Assembly: GCA_023386795.1 (NCBI GenBank)
Contig: JAEWJB010000134.1
Coordinates: 1 to 33,115, forward strand
From: Pseudomonadota bacterium
Lineage (GTDB): Bacteria > Pseudomonadota > Gammaproteobacteria > Xanthomonadales > Xanthomonadaceae
Length of the DNA stretch: 33,115 nt
Direction of reading: 5' to 3'
This document shows, piece by piece, positions 16,762 to 24,878 of the stretch. Position numbers and translations under genes: made by a program. The first letter of the stretch is position 1. Each line of letters begins with the position of its first letter. A model generated the notes under the pieces. That model was not told the DNA's origin. It made no database searches and saw only the letters and a program-made list of their open reading frames with translations.

Positions 16762-17877
16762 TCAGGCCGGGGCCGACGCCGCGGCCTGCCGGCGTGCCTG
16801 CCAGCGATGGCGCAGGCGCAGGCCCGGCCGTTCGACGAGGTAATGCAGCACGGCAGCCGCCAGCAACGCGGCGGCCGCATAGAGGGCGAAAGCCACGAAG
16901 CCGCGTCCCGCCAACCACTCGCCCCAAGTGGACTGCACGAGGTGGTACATCGCCTTGTGCACCAGGTAGAGGCTGTAGGACACCGCCGCCAGCCAGCCCG
17001 CGAACGGCAGCGCGCGACGCCCGATCCAGCTACCCGGCGCGGCGCCGGCGAACACCAGCAACCCCATGCCCAGCGACAGCACCGGCCAGCCGAGCGAATT
17101 ACCGAGCAGGCCCACGCGATCGCGGAACAGCCACAGCGCCAGCGCCATCACCGCCAGGCCCGCCAGCAGCACGACATTGGCGTGCCGCTGGGCACGCGCC
17201 CACGACGCCGGCCGCCAGGTTCGCCACGTAGCCAGCAGGACGCCGCACAGCAGGCCATCGAGGCGGTTCCAGGTCGGGAAATACAGGTCTTCCACGAACC
17301 AGTTGCGCACTTGCATGTCCGGGTCGAGCGCGTGCTCGTGCCACCAGATGCCCGCGCGCAGCGCGATGCCGCCCACCACGATCGCCGCGGCGAGCAACCA
17401 GAGCCGCATCGCCGAAGGGCGCCTCGCCAACAGCACCGCCAGCAGCGGGAAGAGCAGGTAGAAATGTTCCTCCACGCATAGCGACCACGCATGCGAGAAC
17501 GCCGGGTTCGCGCCGTAGTCGATCAGCAGGTTCATCGTGAAGGTCAGGAACATCCACGCAGGCTCCAGCCCCGGCGCCTCGCGGAAGGCCGGCACGAACA
17601 CGTACAGGGCCAGCACCACCACGAACGCGGGCAGGATGCGGAAGGCGCGGCGCAGGTAGAAGTCGCCGAAGTCTAGCCGCTTGCCAGCCGCCAGCGGCTG
17701 CAGCACCTGGCTGCCGATCAGGAAGCCGCTGAGCACGAAGAACAGGTCCACGCCCATCCAGCCGTAGCGCGAGAGCCATGACCAATCCGGCCCCAGCCCG
17801 CCGACCACGAAGGAATGGAACAACATCACCCACACGATGGCGATGGCGCGCAGCAGGTCCAGGCCGGGAAGACGCAT
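16762..17877 (-). CDS. Acyltransferase-3 family membrane protein
   Basis: Multi-pass inner-membrane protein of the OafA/YrhL acyltransferase-3 family, which transfers acetyl or other acyl groups to surface sugars such as O-antigen or exopolysaccharide. The 371 residues contain about 10 hydrophobic segments. The N-terminal RAIAIVWVMLFHS carries the conserved Arg10 and His21. FFVLSGFLIG, YLRRAFRILP and HAWSLCVEEHFYL follow. I start at the ATG at 17877, giving MRLPGLDLLRA; an in-frame GTG at 17925 would add 16 residues without a better ribosome site. It lies 54 bp after marC, possibly co-transcribed. The acceptor is unknown. Confidence 0.88.
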   Translation of the reverse strand: MRLPGLDLLRAIAIVWVMLFHSFVVGGLGPDWSWLSRYGWMGVDLFFVLSGFLIGSQVLQPLAAGKRLDFGDFYLRRAFRILPAFVVVLALYVFVPAFREAPGLEPAWMFLTFTMNLLIDYGANPAFSHAWSLCVEEHFYLLFPLLAVLLARRPSAMRLWLLAAAIVVGGIALRAGIWWHEHALDPDMQVRNWFVEDLYFPTWNRLDGLLCGVLLATWRTWRPASWARAQRHANVVLLAGLAVMALALWLFRDRVGLLGNSLGWPVLSLGMGLLVFAGAAPGSWIGRRALPFAGWLAAVSYSLYLVHKAMYHLVQSTWGEWLAGRGFVAFALYAAAALLAAAVLHYLVERPGLRLRHRWQARRQAAASAPA

Positions 17878-17931
17878 GGTCGAGGCAGGAAGGGGGAAAG
17901 CGCGATTGTAGCCATGCGCCTTCACGCGCAG

Positions 17932-18606
17932 TCAGTTCACCAGCGGGAAATCGTGGACGATGTCGAGCACGCCGTTGATCAGGAACTGCGTACCCAGGCA
18001 GACCAGCAGGAATCCCATCAGGCGCGCGAACGCATCCACGCCGCTCTGGCCGATCAGCCGAATGATCCCACCCGCGCTGCGCAGGCACAGCAGCAGGATC
18101 ACGCATAGCAGAAAGAACGTGAGCACCGGCGCCGTCCACATCACCCATGGCGAGAAGGGATGTTCGTCCTTCATCGCCGCCGCGGTGCTGATGATCAGCG
18201 CGATGGTGCCCGGCCCGGCGGTGCTGGGCATGGCCAGCGGAATGAAGGCGATGTCCGACTTGCGATGCTGGCGCAGTTCCTCGGTGCGACTTTCCACCTC
18301 CGGCGCGTCCTCGGGCTTGTCGCGGGGGAACAGCATGCGAAAGCCGATGAAAGCCACGATCATCCCGCCGGCAATGCGCAGCGCCGAGATGGAAATGCCG
18401 AAGACCTCCATTACCGCCTGCCCGGCATAGAAGGCCACGCACATGATCGCGAAGACGTAGCAGCAGGCCAGCAGCGCCTGGCGGTTGCGCTCCTGCGCGG
18501 TCATGCCGGCCGACAGGCCGAGCAACAGCGCCACGGTGGTGAGCGGGTTGGCGATCGGCAGCAGCATCGCCAGCCCGGTCATTACCGCCTTGAACAGTTC
18601 CAGCAT
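17932..18606 (-). CDS. MarC family membrane protein
   Basis: Inner-membrane protein of the MarC (UPF0056) family, 224 residues with six predicted segments; function unknown and no longer tied to multiple antibiotic resistance. The first helix has LPIANPLTTVALLLGL. AMPSTAGPGTIALII, in the middle, is the second family hallmark. A charged loop (about 95-120, PEDAPEVESRTEELRQHRK) separates the two halves. GAGGA lies 8 nt before the ATG, which fixes this start. The acyltransferase gene follows on the same strand. Confidence 0.93.
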   Translation of the reverse strand: MLELFKAVMTGLAMLLPIANPLTTVALLLGLSAGMTAQERNRQALLACCYVFAIMCVAFYAGQAVMEVFGISISALRIAGGMIVAFIGFRMLFPRDKPEDAPEVESRTEELRQHRKSDIAFIPLAMPSTAGPGTIALIISTAAAMKDEHPFSPWVMWTAPVLTFFLLCVILLLCLRSAGGIIRLIGQSGVDAFARLMGFLLVCLGTQFLINGVLDIVHDFPLVN

Positions 18607-18682
18607 GCCGGAGGTCCTCGCGCGTGGCGGACCCGGGCATGGTCTCGCATCGGGCGCGGCTTGCCTATCAGGCAGGCGGGTC

Positions 18683-19060
18683 TCAGGCGTACTGCATCTC
18701 GCCACGACCAAAGGACCAGTTCTCGCGCGGGCCTTCGACCAGGTGGATGAAGACATCCTCGCCGCGCAAACCGGGCGAATGCCCCAGGCGCTGGACGATG
18801 TCGCGGTACAGCGCCTTCTTCTGCGTCACGCCGCGCGAGGCGGTGCAGTGGATACGGATGAAAACGAGCTCGTCGCTGCGCTCGATGCCGAGATAGCCGG
18901 GGTCGTAGTCGAACTCATGCGCCGAGTGCTGGTTGACCACGATGAAGCGGTCGTCTTCGGGCACCTCGAAACTGGCACGCAGGGCGGCATACACGCCGTC
19001 GCGAATGGCGGCGATACGCTCGGGCGATGTGGAACGCAGGTCGATCTGGACGAGGGGCAT
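18683..19060 (-). CDS. Tautomerase superfamily protein
   Basis: Product of 125 residues, like the longer fused-length members of the 4-oxalocrotonate tautomerase superfamily. These use an amino-terminal proline exposed by Met removal; here the start MPLVQIDL places Pro at position 2. The C-terminal EDVFIHLVEGPRENWSFGRGE resembles the family's ENWSFG signature. GGAG 7 nt upstream supports the ATG at 19060 over an in-frame longer version, which would bury the proline. It diverges from a LysR regulator gene, whose product probably controls it. The substrate is unknown. Confidence 0.88.
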   Translation of the reverse strand: MPLVQIDLRSTSPERIAAIRDGVYAALRASFEVPEDDRFIVVNQHSAHEFDYDPGYLGIERSDELVFIRIHCTASRGVTQKKALYRDIVQRLGHSPGLRGEDVFIHLVEGPRENWSFGRGEMQYA

Positions 19061-19107
19061 GAGGGGCTCCGGGAATGGGCGGGCTTCCATCGTGGGACTG
19101 GCGGACC

Positions 19108-19128
19108 ATCCGGTAAATCGGATAATCC
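19108..19128. promoter_or_regulatory. Candidate LysR-type operator
   Basis: The 100-bp divergent spacer holds ATCCG-N6-CGGAT (19108-19123), immediately overlapped by GGAT-A-ATCC (19120-19128). This gives three phased half-sites. The position between a LysR gene and its divergent neighbour is where such operators usually lie. The spacing is not exactly the classical T-N11-A. Confidence 0.5.
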
Positions 19129-19160
19129 AGCACTGTTCGTCCACTAAACCGGGATATTCG

Positions 19161-20102
19161 ATGCGCACCCTGCACCTCGACCTGGATGCCCTGCGCAGCT
19201 TCGCCACCGGCATGGCGCTTGGCAGTTTCGCCCGCGCCGCGGTGCAGCTGCATCGTTCGACCTCGGCGGTCAGCGCGCAGCTGAAAAAGCTCGAGCAGCA
19301 GGCCGGGGCTCCGCTGCTGGTGCGCCATGGGCGCGGCCTGGCGCTCACGCCGACCGGCGAGGTGCTGCTCGGCTATGCACGCCGTCTGCTGGCACTGAAC
19401 GACGAAGCGGTCGCCGCGCTCGATGGCGCGCACTGGCAGGGCGAGGTGCGCCTGGGCCTGCAGGCCGAGTTCGGCGAACAGCTGTTGCCGGCGGTGCTGG
19501 GGCGCTTTGGCCGCGCGCATCCGCGGCTGCAGGTGGAGGCACAGATCGCGCGCGGCGCGGCGCTGGTCGAGGGCCTGGCAGCGGGCCAGTTCGACCTGGC
19601 GCTGGCCTGGGCGGGCCCGGCCCTGCCGGCATCGCTGTCGCCACAGACGCTGGCCCAGGTGCCGCTGTGCTGGGTGGGCCCGGTGGTAGGTGGCACGCTC
19701 GTCGGCACGCGCGAAGCGCCGCTGCCCCTGGCCATGCTCGATGCGCCCTGCCCGATGCGCAGCGCGGCCATCGCCGCGCTGGACCAGGCCGGCATTCCGT
19801 GGCGCGTGGCCTTCAGCAGCGCCAGCCTGGCCGGCGTATGGGCGGCGGTGGAAGCGGGACTGGGCATCACCCTGCGTACGCCGCTGTGCCTGCCGCGCGG
19901 CGTGCGCGTGCTCGACCCGCAAGTCCATGGCCTGCCCGCGATGCCCACGGTGGCGCTGCACCTGCATCGCGCCAGCGATTCGCCGGCCGTCGACGCATTG
20001 GCCGCGCTGGTACGCGAGGCGGTGGCCACGCAGGTGGCGGCGCTGCCCCGCGAGCGGGCGCCGCGGGTGCGGCCTCAGGCCAGCGGTTCGTCCGAGAGGT
20101 AG
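19161..20102 (+). CDS. LysR family transcriptional regulator
   Basis: Product of 313 residues with an N-terminal winged helix-turn-helix (about 5-64: LDALRSFATGMALGSFARAAVQLHRSTSAVSAQ region, then KLEQQAG and LTPTGEVLLGYARRLL) and a C-terminal co-inducer-binding domain (about 90-295). It probably regulates the divergent tautomerase gene and itself. The ATG at 19161 gives the normal LysR N-terminus; longer in-frame sequence is the antisense of the tautomerase gene. Its 3' end overlaps the 3' end of speA by 28 bp, tail to tail. The ligand cannot be inferred. Confidence 0.93.
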   Translation: MRTLHLDLDALRSFATGMALGSFARAAVQLHRSTSAVSAQLKKLEQQAGAPLLVRHGRGLALTPTGEVLLGYARRLLALNDEAVAALDGAHWQGEVRLGLQAEFGEQLLPAVLGRFGRAHPRLQVEAQIARGAALVEGLAAGQFDLALAWAGPALPASLSPQTLAQVPLCWVGPVVGGTLVGTREAPLPLAMLDAPCPMRSAAIAALDQAGIPWRVAFSSASLAGVWAAVEAGLGITLRTPLCLPRGVRVLDPQVHGLPAMPTVALHLHRASDSPAVDALAALVREAVATQVAALPRERAPRVRPQASGSSER

Positions 20103-21961
20103 GTGTAGCCGGTCAAGCCGGCTTCCAGTGCGTCGGCCAGTTCGCGCGCCTGCGCGGCGGGCAGCTGTGCGGCCGCGATGCGGCCGGCGTAAGCCGCGCG
20201 CAGGTCATCGAGCTGGTAGCCGACGTAGTCGAGCATCACGTCGGTGGTATCGCCGCGACGCTGCTGTGCGATGCGGTAGCCATTGCCCTCCACGGCCACT
20301 TCCACGGCATCGGTATCGCCGAACAGGTTGTGGATGTCGCCGAGGATTTCCTGGTAGGCACCGACCAGGAAGAACCCGATGCGGTACGACTCGCCCGGAC
20401 GCAGCGCGTGCAACGGCAGCGAGGTATCCAGGCTCTCGTTCTCGACGTAGGTCTTGACCATGCCGTCCGAATCGCAAGTCATGTCGCAGACCACGCCGCG
20501 CCGCGCTGGCGCCTCGTCCAGCCGCTCGATCGGCACGATCGGGAAAACCTGGTCGATGGCCCACACGTCGGGAATCGATTCGAACACGCTGAAGTTGACG
20601 AAATACTTGTCCACCAGCCGTTCGTTGAGTTCGTCCAGCAGCGGGCGGTGGCTCTTCTCGTCGAAGCTCAGGCGCGCACGCACGCCGTGGGCAATGGCGT
20701 AGAACAGGTCGTCGATGCGGGCACGGTGCACCAGGTCGATCTGTCCCAGCGCGTAGGCGGCCAGGCCTTCGGCATGGAAATGCTGGGCTTCCTGGAACAG
20801 CTCCACCGCCGGGCGCACGTCCAGCTCCTCGTGGATTTCGCGCAGGTGGCGGATCGCCGGCGGCTCGTCGTCGTGCGCGTCGGGCACGCGGCCTTCCGGC
20901 GCCTGCTCCACCTCCGAGACATTGGCGATCAGCACCGCGTGGTGCGCGGTCATCGCGCGGCCGCACTCGGTGACGATGCGCGGTTGCGGCAGGCCGTGTT
21001 CCTCGCAGGCGCTGGCCAGCGGCTGGACGATGTTGCTGGCGTACGAATGCAGGCCGTAGTTGATCGAGCAGTAACTGCGCGAGCGGGTGCCTTCGTAGTC
21101 GATGCCCAGGCCGCCGCCGACGTCGACATGGCTGATCTTCGCGCCCAGGCGCGAGAGCTCGACGAAGTAGCGGGTGGCCTCGCGCATGCCGTTGGCGATA
21201 TCGCGCACGTTGGAAATCTGCGAGCCCATGTGGAAGTGCAGCAGGTTCAGGCAATCGGCGTATTCGGAGTCGCGCAGCGACTTCCACAGGTCCAGCACCT
21301 GTCGCGGCGAAAGGCCGAACTTGGCCTTGTCTCCGCCGCTGTTCTGCCACTTGCCGGCGCCCAGCGACGCCAGGCGCATGCGCACGCCCAGGCCCGGCTT
21401 CACGTCCAGCCGGCGTGCTTCCTCCAGCACCAGCTTCAGCTCGGAGGGCTTCTCGATGACGATGAAGGTCTGCAGGCCAAGCTTGCGGCCGATCAGCGCC
21501 AAGCGGATGTACTCGCGGTCCTTGTAGCCGTTGCACACGATCAGCCCGCCCGGACGCGAGAGCGCCAGCACGGCCATCAGTTCCGGCTTGCTCCCCGCTT
21601 CCAGGCCGAAGCCCTCGCCCTGGTGGGACGCCAAGGTGCCGGCCACGCCGCGGTGCTGGTTGACCTTGATCGGATACACGGCGGTGTAGCCGCCGGCGTA
21701 GTCCCAGTCGGCCTGGGCCTGGCCGAAAGCGGCCTGCAGCTTGCCCAGGCGCTGGCCGAGGATGTCCGGGAAGCGCACCAGCAGCGGCAGCTTGGCCCCG
21801 GAGGCGCGCGCGGCGTCGACCACCTCCGGCAGCGACACCGCCGGGCCGTCGGCGCCGGTCGGCCTGACCACCACGTGCCCCGCCGCGTCGACATCGAAAT
21901 ACCCATCGGCCCAGTGCGGGATCGAGTAGGTTTTGCGGGCTTGGTCGATGGACCAGGTCAT
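20075..21961 (-). CDS. speA: Biosynthetic arginine decarboxylase (SpeA)
   Basis: PLP and Mg-dependent decarboxylase making agmatine from arginine, the first step of the agmatine route to polyamines. The 628 residues match the family. The PLP lysine is in YPIKVNQ (Lys99). HFHMGSQ, DVGGGLGIDYEGT and the C-terminal barrel with CDSDG (active-site Cys region) follow. The ATG at 21961 gives MTWSIDQARKTYSI; a TTG 18 bases upstream is in frame but less likely. speE lies 2 kb away on the opposite strand, with an M48 peptidase gene between. I see no agmatinase or agmatine deiminase gene in the window. Confidence 0.96.
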   Translation of the reverse strand: MTWSIDQARKTYSIPHWADGYFDVDAAGHVVVRPTGADGPAVSLPEVVDAARASGAKLPLLVRFPDILGQRLGKLQAAFGQAQADWDYAGGYTAVYPIKVNQHRGVAGTLASHQGEGFGLEAGSKPELMAVLALSRPGGLIVCNGYKDREYIRLALIGRKLGLQTFIVIEKPSELKLVLEEARRLDVKPGLGVRMRLASLGAGKWQNSGGDKAKFGLSPRQVLDLWKSLRDSEYADCLNLLHFHMGSQISNVRDIANGMREATRYFVELSRLGAKISHVDVGGGLGIDYEGTRSRSYCSINYGLHSYASNIVQPLASACEEHGLPQPRIVTECGRAMTAHHAVLIANVSEVEQAPEGRVPDAHDDEPPAIRHLREIHEELDVRPAVELFQEAQHFHAEGLAAYALGQIDLVHRARIDDLFYAIAHGVRARLSFDEKSHRPLLDELNERLVDKYFVNFSVFESIPDVWAIDQVFPIVPIERLDEAPARRGVVCDMTCDSDGMVKTYVENESLDTSLPLHALRPGESYRIGFFLVGAYQEILGDIHNLFGDTDAVEVAVEGNGYRIAQQRRGDTTDVMLDYVGYQLDDLRAAYAGRIAAAQLPAAQARELADALEAGLTGYTYLSDEPLA

Positions 21962-22014
21962 GGGCGTTTCCGGGGGCAAGCGCAGGGGACGCGCATTCTA
22001 CCCACCTCCCACGG

Positions 22015-23865
22015 CTACTTGCGGTAAACGGGGTCGCCCACCACCTTGCGCAGGCGCCGGGCCACGGCGCGGTATTGGCGATTGCCGGCGAACACGATGA
22101 ACGTGCCCGGCAGGTCGATCGCCTCCACCAGCTTCTTCAGCCGGGCGTCCTCGTTGTAGATCAAGCCGCGCCAGGCCACCAGCAACACGTAGTGCGGCAC
22201 GCCGCCATCGTCGCCGGGCAGCTGTTTGCGGGCCAGCCAGGCCCGGGAAACGCTGCGCTGGGCATCGAACACGCCACGCAGGTGGGCCAACGTGGCAGCC
22301 TCCAGTCCGTGGGCCACGAACGTGTCCTTGGCACCCACTTCGTTGCGTGCGTGATGGGCGTGCAGGCGCGCGTCCTGCAACTGCTGCCATTCCGTGGCGA
22401 TCTCGTCCTGGCCGGCCGTATCACCCCGCTCGCGGTAGTACCACGACAGCTGGCGCAGGGCGATCTCGCGGCATTGCGGGTCCAGGCTGATCGCCCGCCG
22501 CAGGTGGGCCACGCCGGCGGCATTGTCGGCCTCCAGCATCAGCACGCCCAGGCGGAAGTGCACGAAAGGATCCTCGGGCGCCTGCACGAGGGCCTGGCGA
22601 TACAGCGCCAGGGCATCCACGCCGGGCACCAGCGCTTCGCTCAGCCTCGCGTACTCGACCGTCGCCTGCGCATCCCGCGATTCCATGGCCTCCAGCTCGG
22701 CCAGGCGTTGCGCATCGACGGCATGGCGGCGATGGCTTTCGCGCCAGTCCAGTTCGACCTCGCTGCGCCACTGCTCGCTGAAGTCGTGCTCCAGCCGTGG
22801 CAGCAGCTCACCCAGGTAGGCCTCGGCGAAGCTGCACGCCGGCGGCGGCACCAGCGCTGGCGCCACGGCCAGCGCCGACAGGCGCTGGGCCAGCGTCGGA
22901 TGGGTGTCGTCGTGGCCCGGCGGGCGAGCCAGCATGCGCTGCAGGCGGCGTGCGTCGTCTTCGTGTGGCTGGCGCAGGCTGTCGGCCATGTCGCGGTACA
23001 TCCGCGTCGGCGGCGTGGCCTCGACCGCGTCACGGCGCCGCAGGCCCGGCCAGAAATCCTGAGAAAGCCGCTCGCTGCCGAGGTTCACGCGGATCAGCGC
23101 ATCGCCTGCCACGCGCGCACCGGCCACGCGGGCGGCCATCGCGTCGGCCTCGTATTCCTGGTTGCGCGCCAGCACGAAGCTGTAGGCGTTGAAGTAGGGC
23201 GCATACCAGCGGAAGAAACGCACGAACAGGCCGCTGGTCCACGAGCGGCGCGCCTGCAGCTGCGCCAGCACGCGAACCCAGCTGGCACGCACGCGGTATA
23301 CCCAGCCGCCGAAGCGGCCGTGGCCGCCGCCGAAATGGCCGAACTCGTGGGCGATCACCGACGCGAACTGCTGGGGGTCCAGCGCCTGCATCAGCGGCAG
23401 GCCCAGCACCAGGTAATGGCGATGCCCGAACAACCCCAGCGCGCGGGGCACAGTCGCCGCGGCGGCGTTGAGCTCGCCATCGATGATGATGCCGTGCAGC
23501 CGTGGCGCACCGGTCTGGCGGCGCAGGCGCTCGACCTCCGCCTGCAACGCCGGTGCCTCGTGCTTGCCCAGCCGATAGCCCCACGGGGCGTCGAAGCGGA
23601 TCCACAGGCTGCGCAGCAGCATCCAGCCGAAGGCGACCGGGATCCAGACGATCTTGAACAGTTTCAGCAACAGCAGCGGGCTGATCGCCACCAGCAGCAG
23701 CACCAGCCCCACCGACACCCCCAGCGCGAGCAGCAGCGCCCCGCCCAACACGGCGAAACCGGCCAGTGCCAGCAGCGCCACCTTGGCGCGATAGCGCCCC
23801 GGCGCCCGCGCCGCTTCCACTTCCAGTCGATCGATCAGCGCGCGATGCGCGACGGCGTCCGTCAT
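22015..23865 (-). CDS. M48 family membrane metallopeptidase with TPR-like C-terminus
   Basis: Product of 616 residues. Two or more membrane segments (about 28-85) precede an M48 zinc metallopeptidase domain with VIAHEFGHFGGGHG (HEFGH 173-177) and the third ligand Glu in NQEYEADAMAA (about 237-241). After the catalytic domain comes a helical region with TPR-like stretches (LALYRQALVQAPEDPFVHFRLG region, about 440-520), then an unassigned C-terminal 100 residues. The family includes HtpX and Ste24-like proteases. The substrate is unknown, but TPRs suggest protein partners. The ribosome site GGAGAGGGGGAC is very strong. It diverges from speE, 145 bp apart. Confidence 0.88.
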   Translation of the reverse strand: MTDAVAHRALIDRLEVEAARAPGRYRAKVALLALAGFAVLGGALLLALGVSVGLVLLLVAISPLLLLKLFKIVWIPVAFGWMLLRSLWIRFDAPWGYRLGKHEAPALQAEVERLRRQTGAPRLHGIIIDGELNAAAATVPRALGLFGHRHYLVLGLPLMQALDPQQFASVIAHEFGHFGGGHGRFGGWVYRVRASWVRVLAQLQARRSWTSGLFVRFFRWYAPYFNAYSFVLARNQEYEADAMAARVAGARVAGDALIRVNLGSERLSQDFWPGLRRRDAVEATPPTRMYRDMADSLRQPHEDDARRLQRMLARPPGHDDTHPTLAQRLSALAVAPALVPPPACSFAEAYLGELLPRLEHDFSEQWRSEVELDWRESHRRHAVDAQRLAELEAMESRDAQATVEYARLSEALVPGVDALALYRQALVQAPEDPFVHFRLGVLMLEADNAAGVAHLRRAISLDPQCREIALRQLSWYYRERGDTAGQDEIATEWQQLQDARLHAHHARNEVGAKDTFVAHGLEAATLAHLRGVFDAQRSVSRAWLARKQLPGDDGGVPHYVLLVAWRGLIYNEDARLKKLVEAIDLPGTFIVFAGNRQYRAVARRLRKVVGDPVYRK

Positions 23866-24010
23866 GTCCCCCTCTCCCCCGAGACGGCGCCGGCCCTGGC
23901 GCCTGTGCGGCCATGGTAACGGACGCGTGCGGGTGCCTTCGCTACAATGCGCGCCCTCTTCCCGCCCGCCCCCGGCCCCTGGCCGCCGGGCCCGCCGCAC
24001 AGGATCCCCC

Positions 24011-24868
24011 ATGAGCAGCAACGACAACTGGTACATCGAGCATTTCCAGCCCACCGGCTCGGCCATCGGCTTCCGCATCACCGGCAAGCTGGACGAGGTG
24101 CAGTCGCCGTTCCAGAAGATCGAGATCTACGACAGCACCGACTGGGGCAAGCTGATGATCATCGATGGCGCGATGATGCTCACCAGCAAGGACAACTTCT
24201 TCTACCACGAGATGATCAGCCACCCGGTGCTGTTCACCCACGCCGCGCCCAAGCGCGTGGTGATCATCGGCGGCGGCGACTGCGGCACGCTGCGCGAGGT
24301 GCTCAAGCACCCTGGCGTGGAAAGCGCCACCCAGTGCGACATCGACGAGCAGGTCACGCGCATGTCGGAGAAGTATTTTCCCGAGCTGTGCGAATCCAAC
24401 GGCGACGCGCGCGCCGAACTGTTGTTCGACGACGGCGTGGCCTACATGGCCAACTGCCCGGCCGGCAGCGTGGACGTCGTGATCGTCGATTCGACCGACC
24501 CGGTCGGCCCGGCCGAGGGCCTGTTCAACAAGGCCTTCTACGAGAGCTGCTTCCGCGCGCTGAAGGACGACGGCATCCTGGTGCAGCAGTCCGAATCGCC
24601 GCTGGCGCTGCTGGACCTGATCAAGGAAATGCGCCAGGAAATGGGCAAGGCCGGGTTCCAGTCGTTCAAGACCCTGCCCTTCCCGCAGCCGTGCTATCCG
24701 ACCGGCTGGTGGAGCGTGACGCTGGCCCGCAAGCAGGCCGGTGCGGATTTCGCCTTCCGCCAGGCCGATGCCCAGGCCAAGGGCTTCGATACCCTGTACT
24801 ACACCGCGCACCTGCACACCGGCGTGCTGGTCTCCCCGCCGTTCGTCGCCCAAGCCCTGGGCGAGTGA
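24011..24868 (+). CDS. speE: Spermidine synthase (SpeE)
   Basis: Aminopropyltransferase moving the aminopropyl group of decarboxylated S-adenosylmethionine to putrescine. The 285 residues contain IIDGAMMLTSKDNFFYHEMISHP, the nucleotide-binding VVIIGGGDCGTLREV, the acidic DID after strand two and the catalytic DSTDPVGPAEGLF. Together with SpeA this gives both ends of the agmatine-spermidine route, though speD is not here. A TACAAT at 23943-23948 may be its -10, with no clear -35. An MFS gene starts 10 bp downstream and is probably co-transcribed. Confidence 0.96.
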   Translation: MSSNDNWYIEHFQPTGSAIGFRITGKLDEVQSPFQKIEIYDSTDWGKLMIIDGAMMLTSKDNFFYHEMISHPVLFTHAAPKRVVIIGGGDCGTLREVLKHPGVESATQCDIDEQVTRMSEKYFPELCESNGDARAELLFDDGVAYMANCPAGSVDVVIVDSTDPVGPAEGLFNKAFYESCFRALKDDGILVQQSESPLALLDLIKEMRQEMGKAGFQSFKTLPFPQPCYPTGWWSVTLARKQAGADFAFRQADAQAKGFDTLYYTAHLHTGVLVSPPFVAQALGE

Positions 24869-24878
24869 CCGCGGGCGC

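Noticed and set aside
17878..17925. A 16-residue N-terminal extension of the acyltransferase from a GTG at 17925
   Set aside because: It has no ribosome site, and the family begins at the conserved LDLLRAIAI stretch just after the ATG at 17877. The alternative is noted but not adopted.
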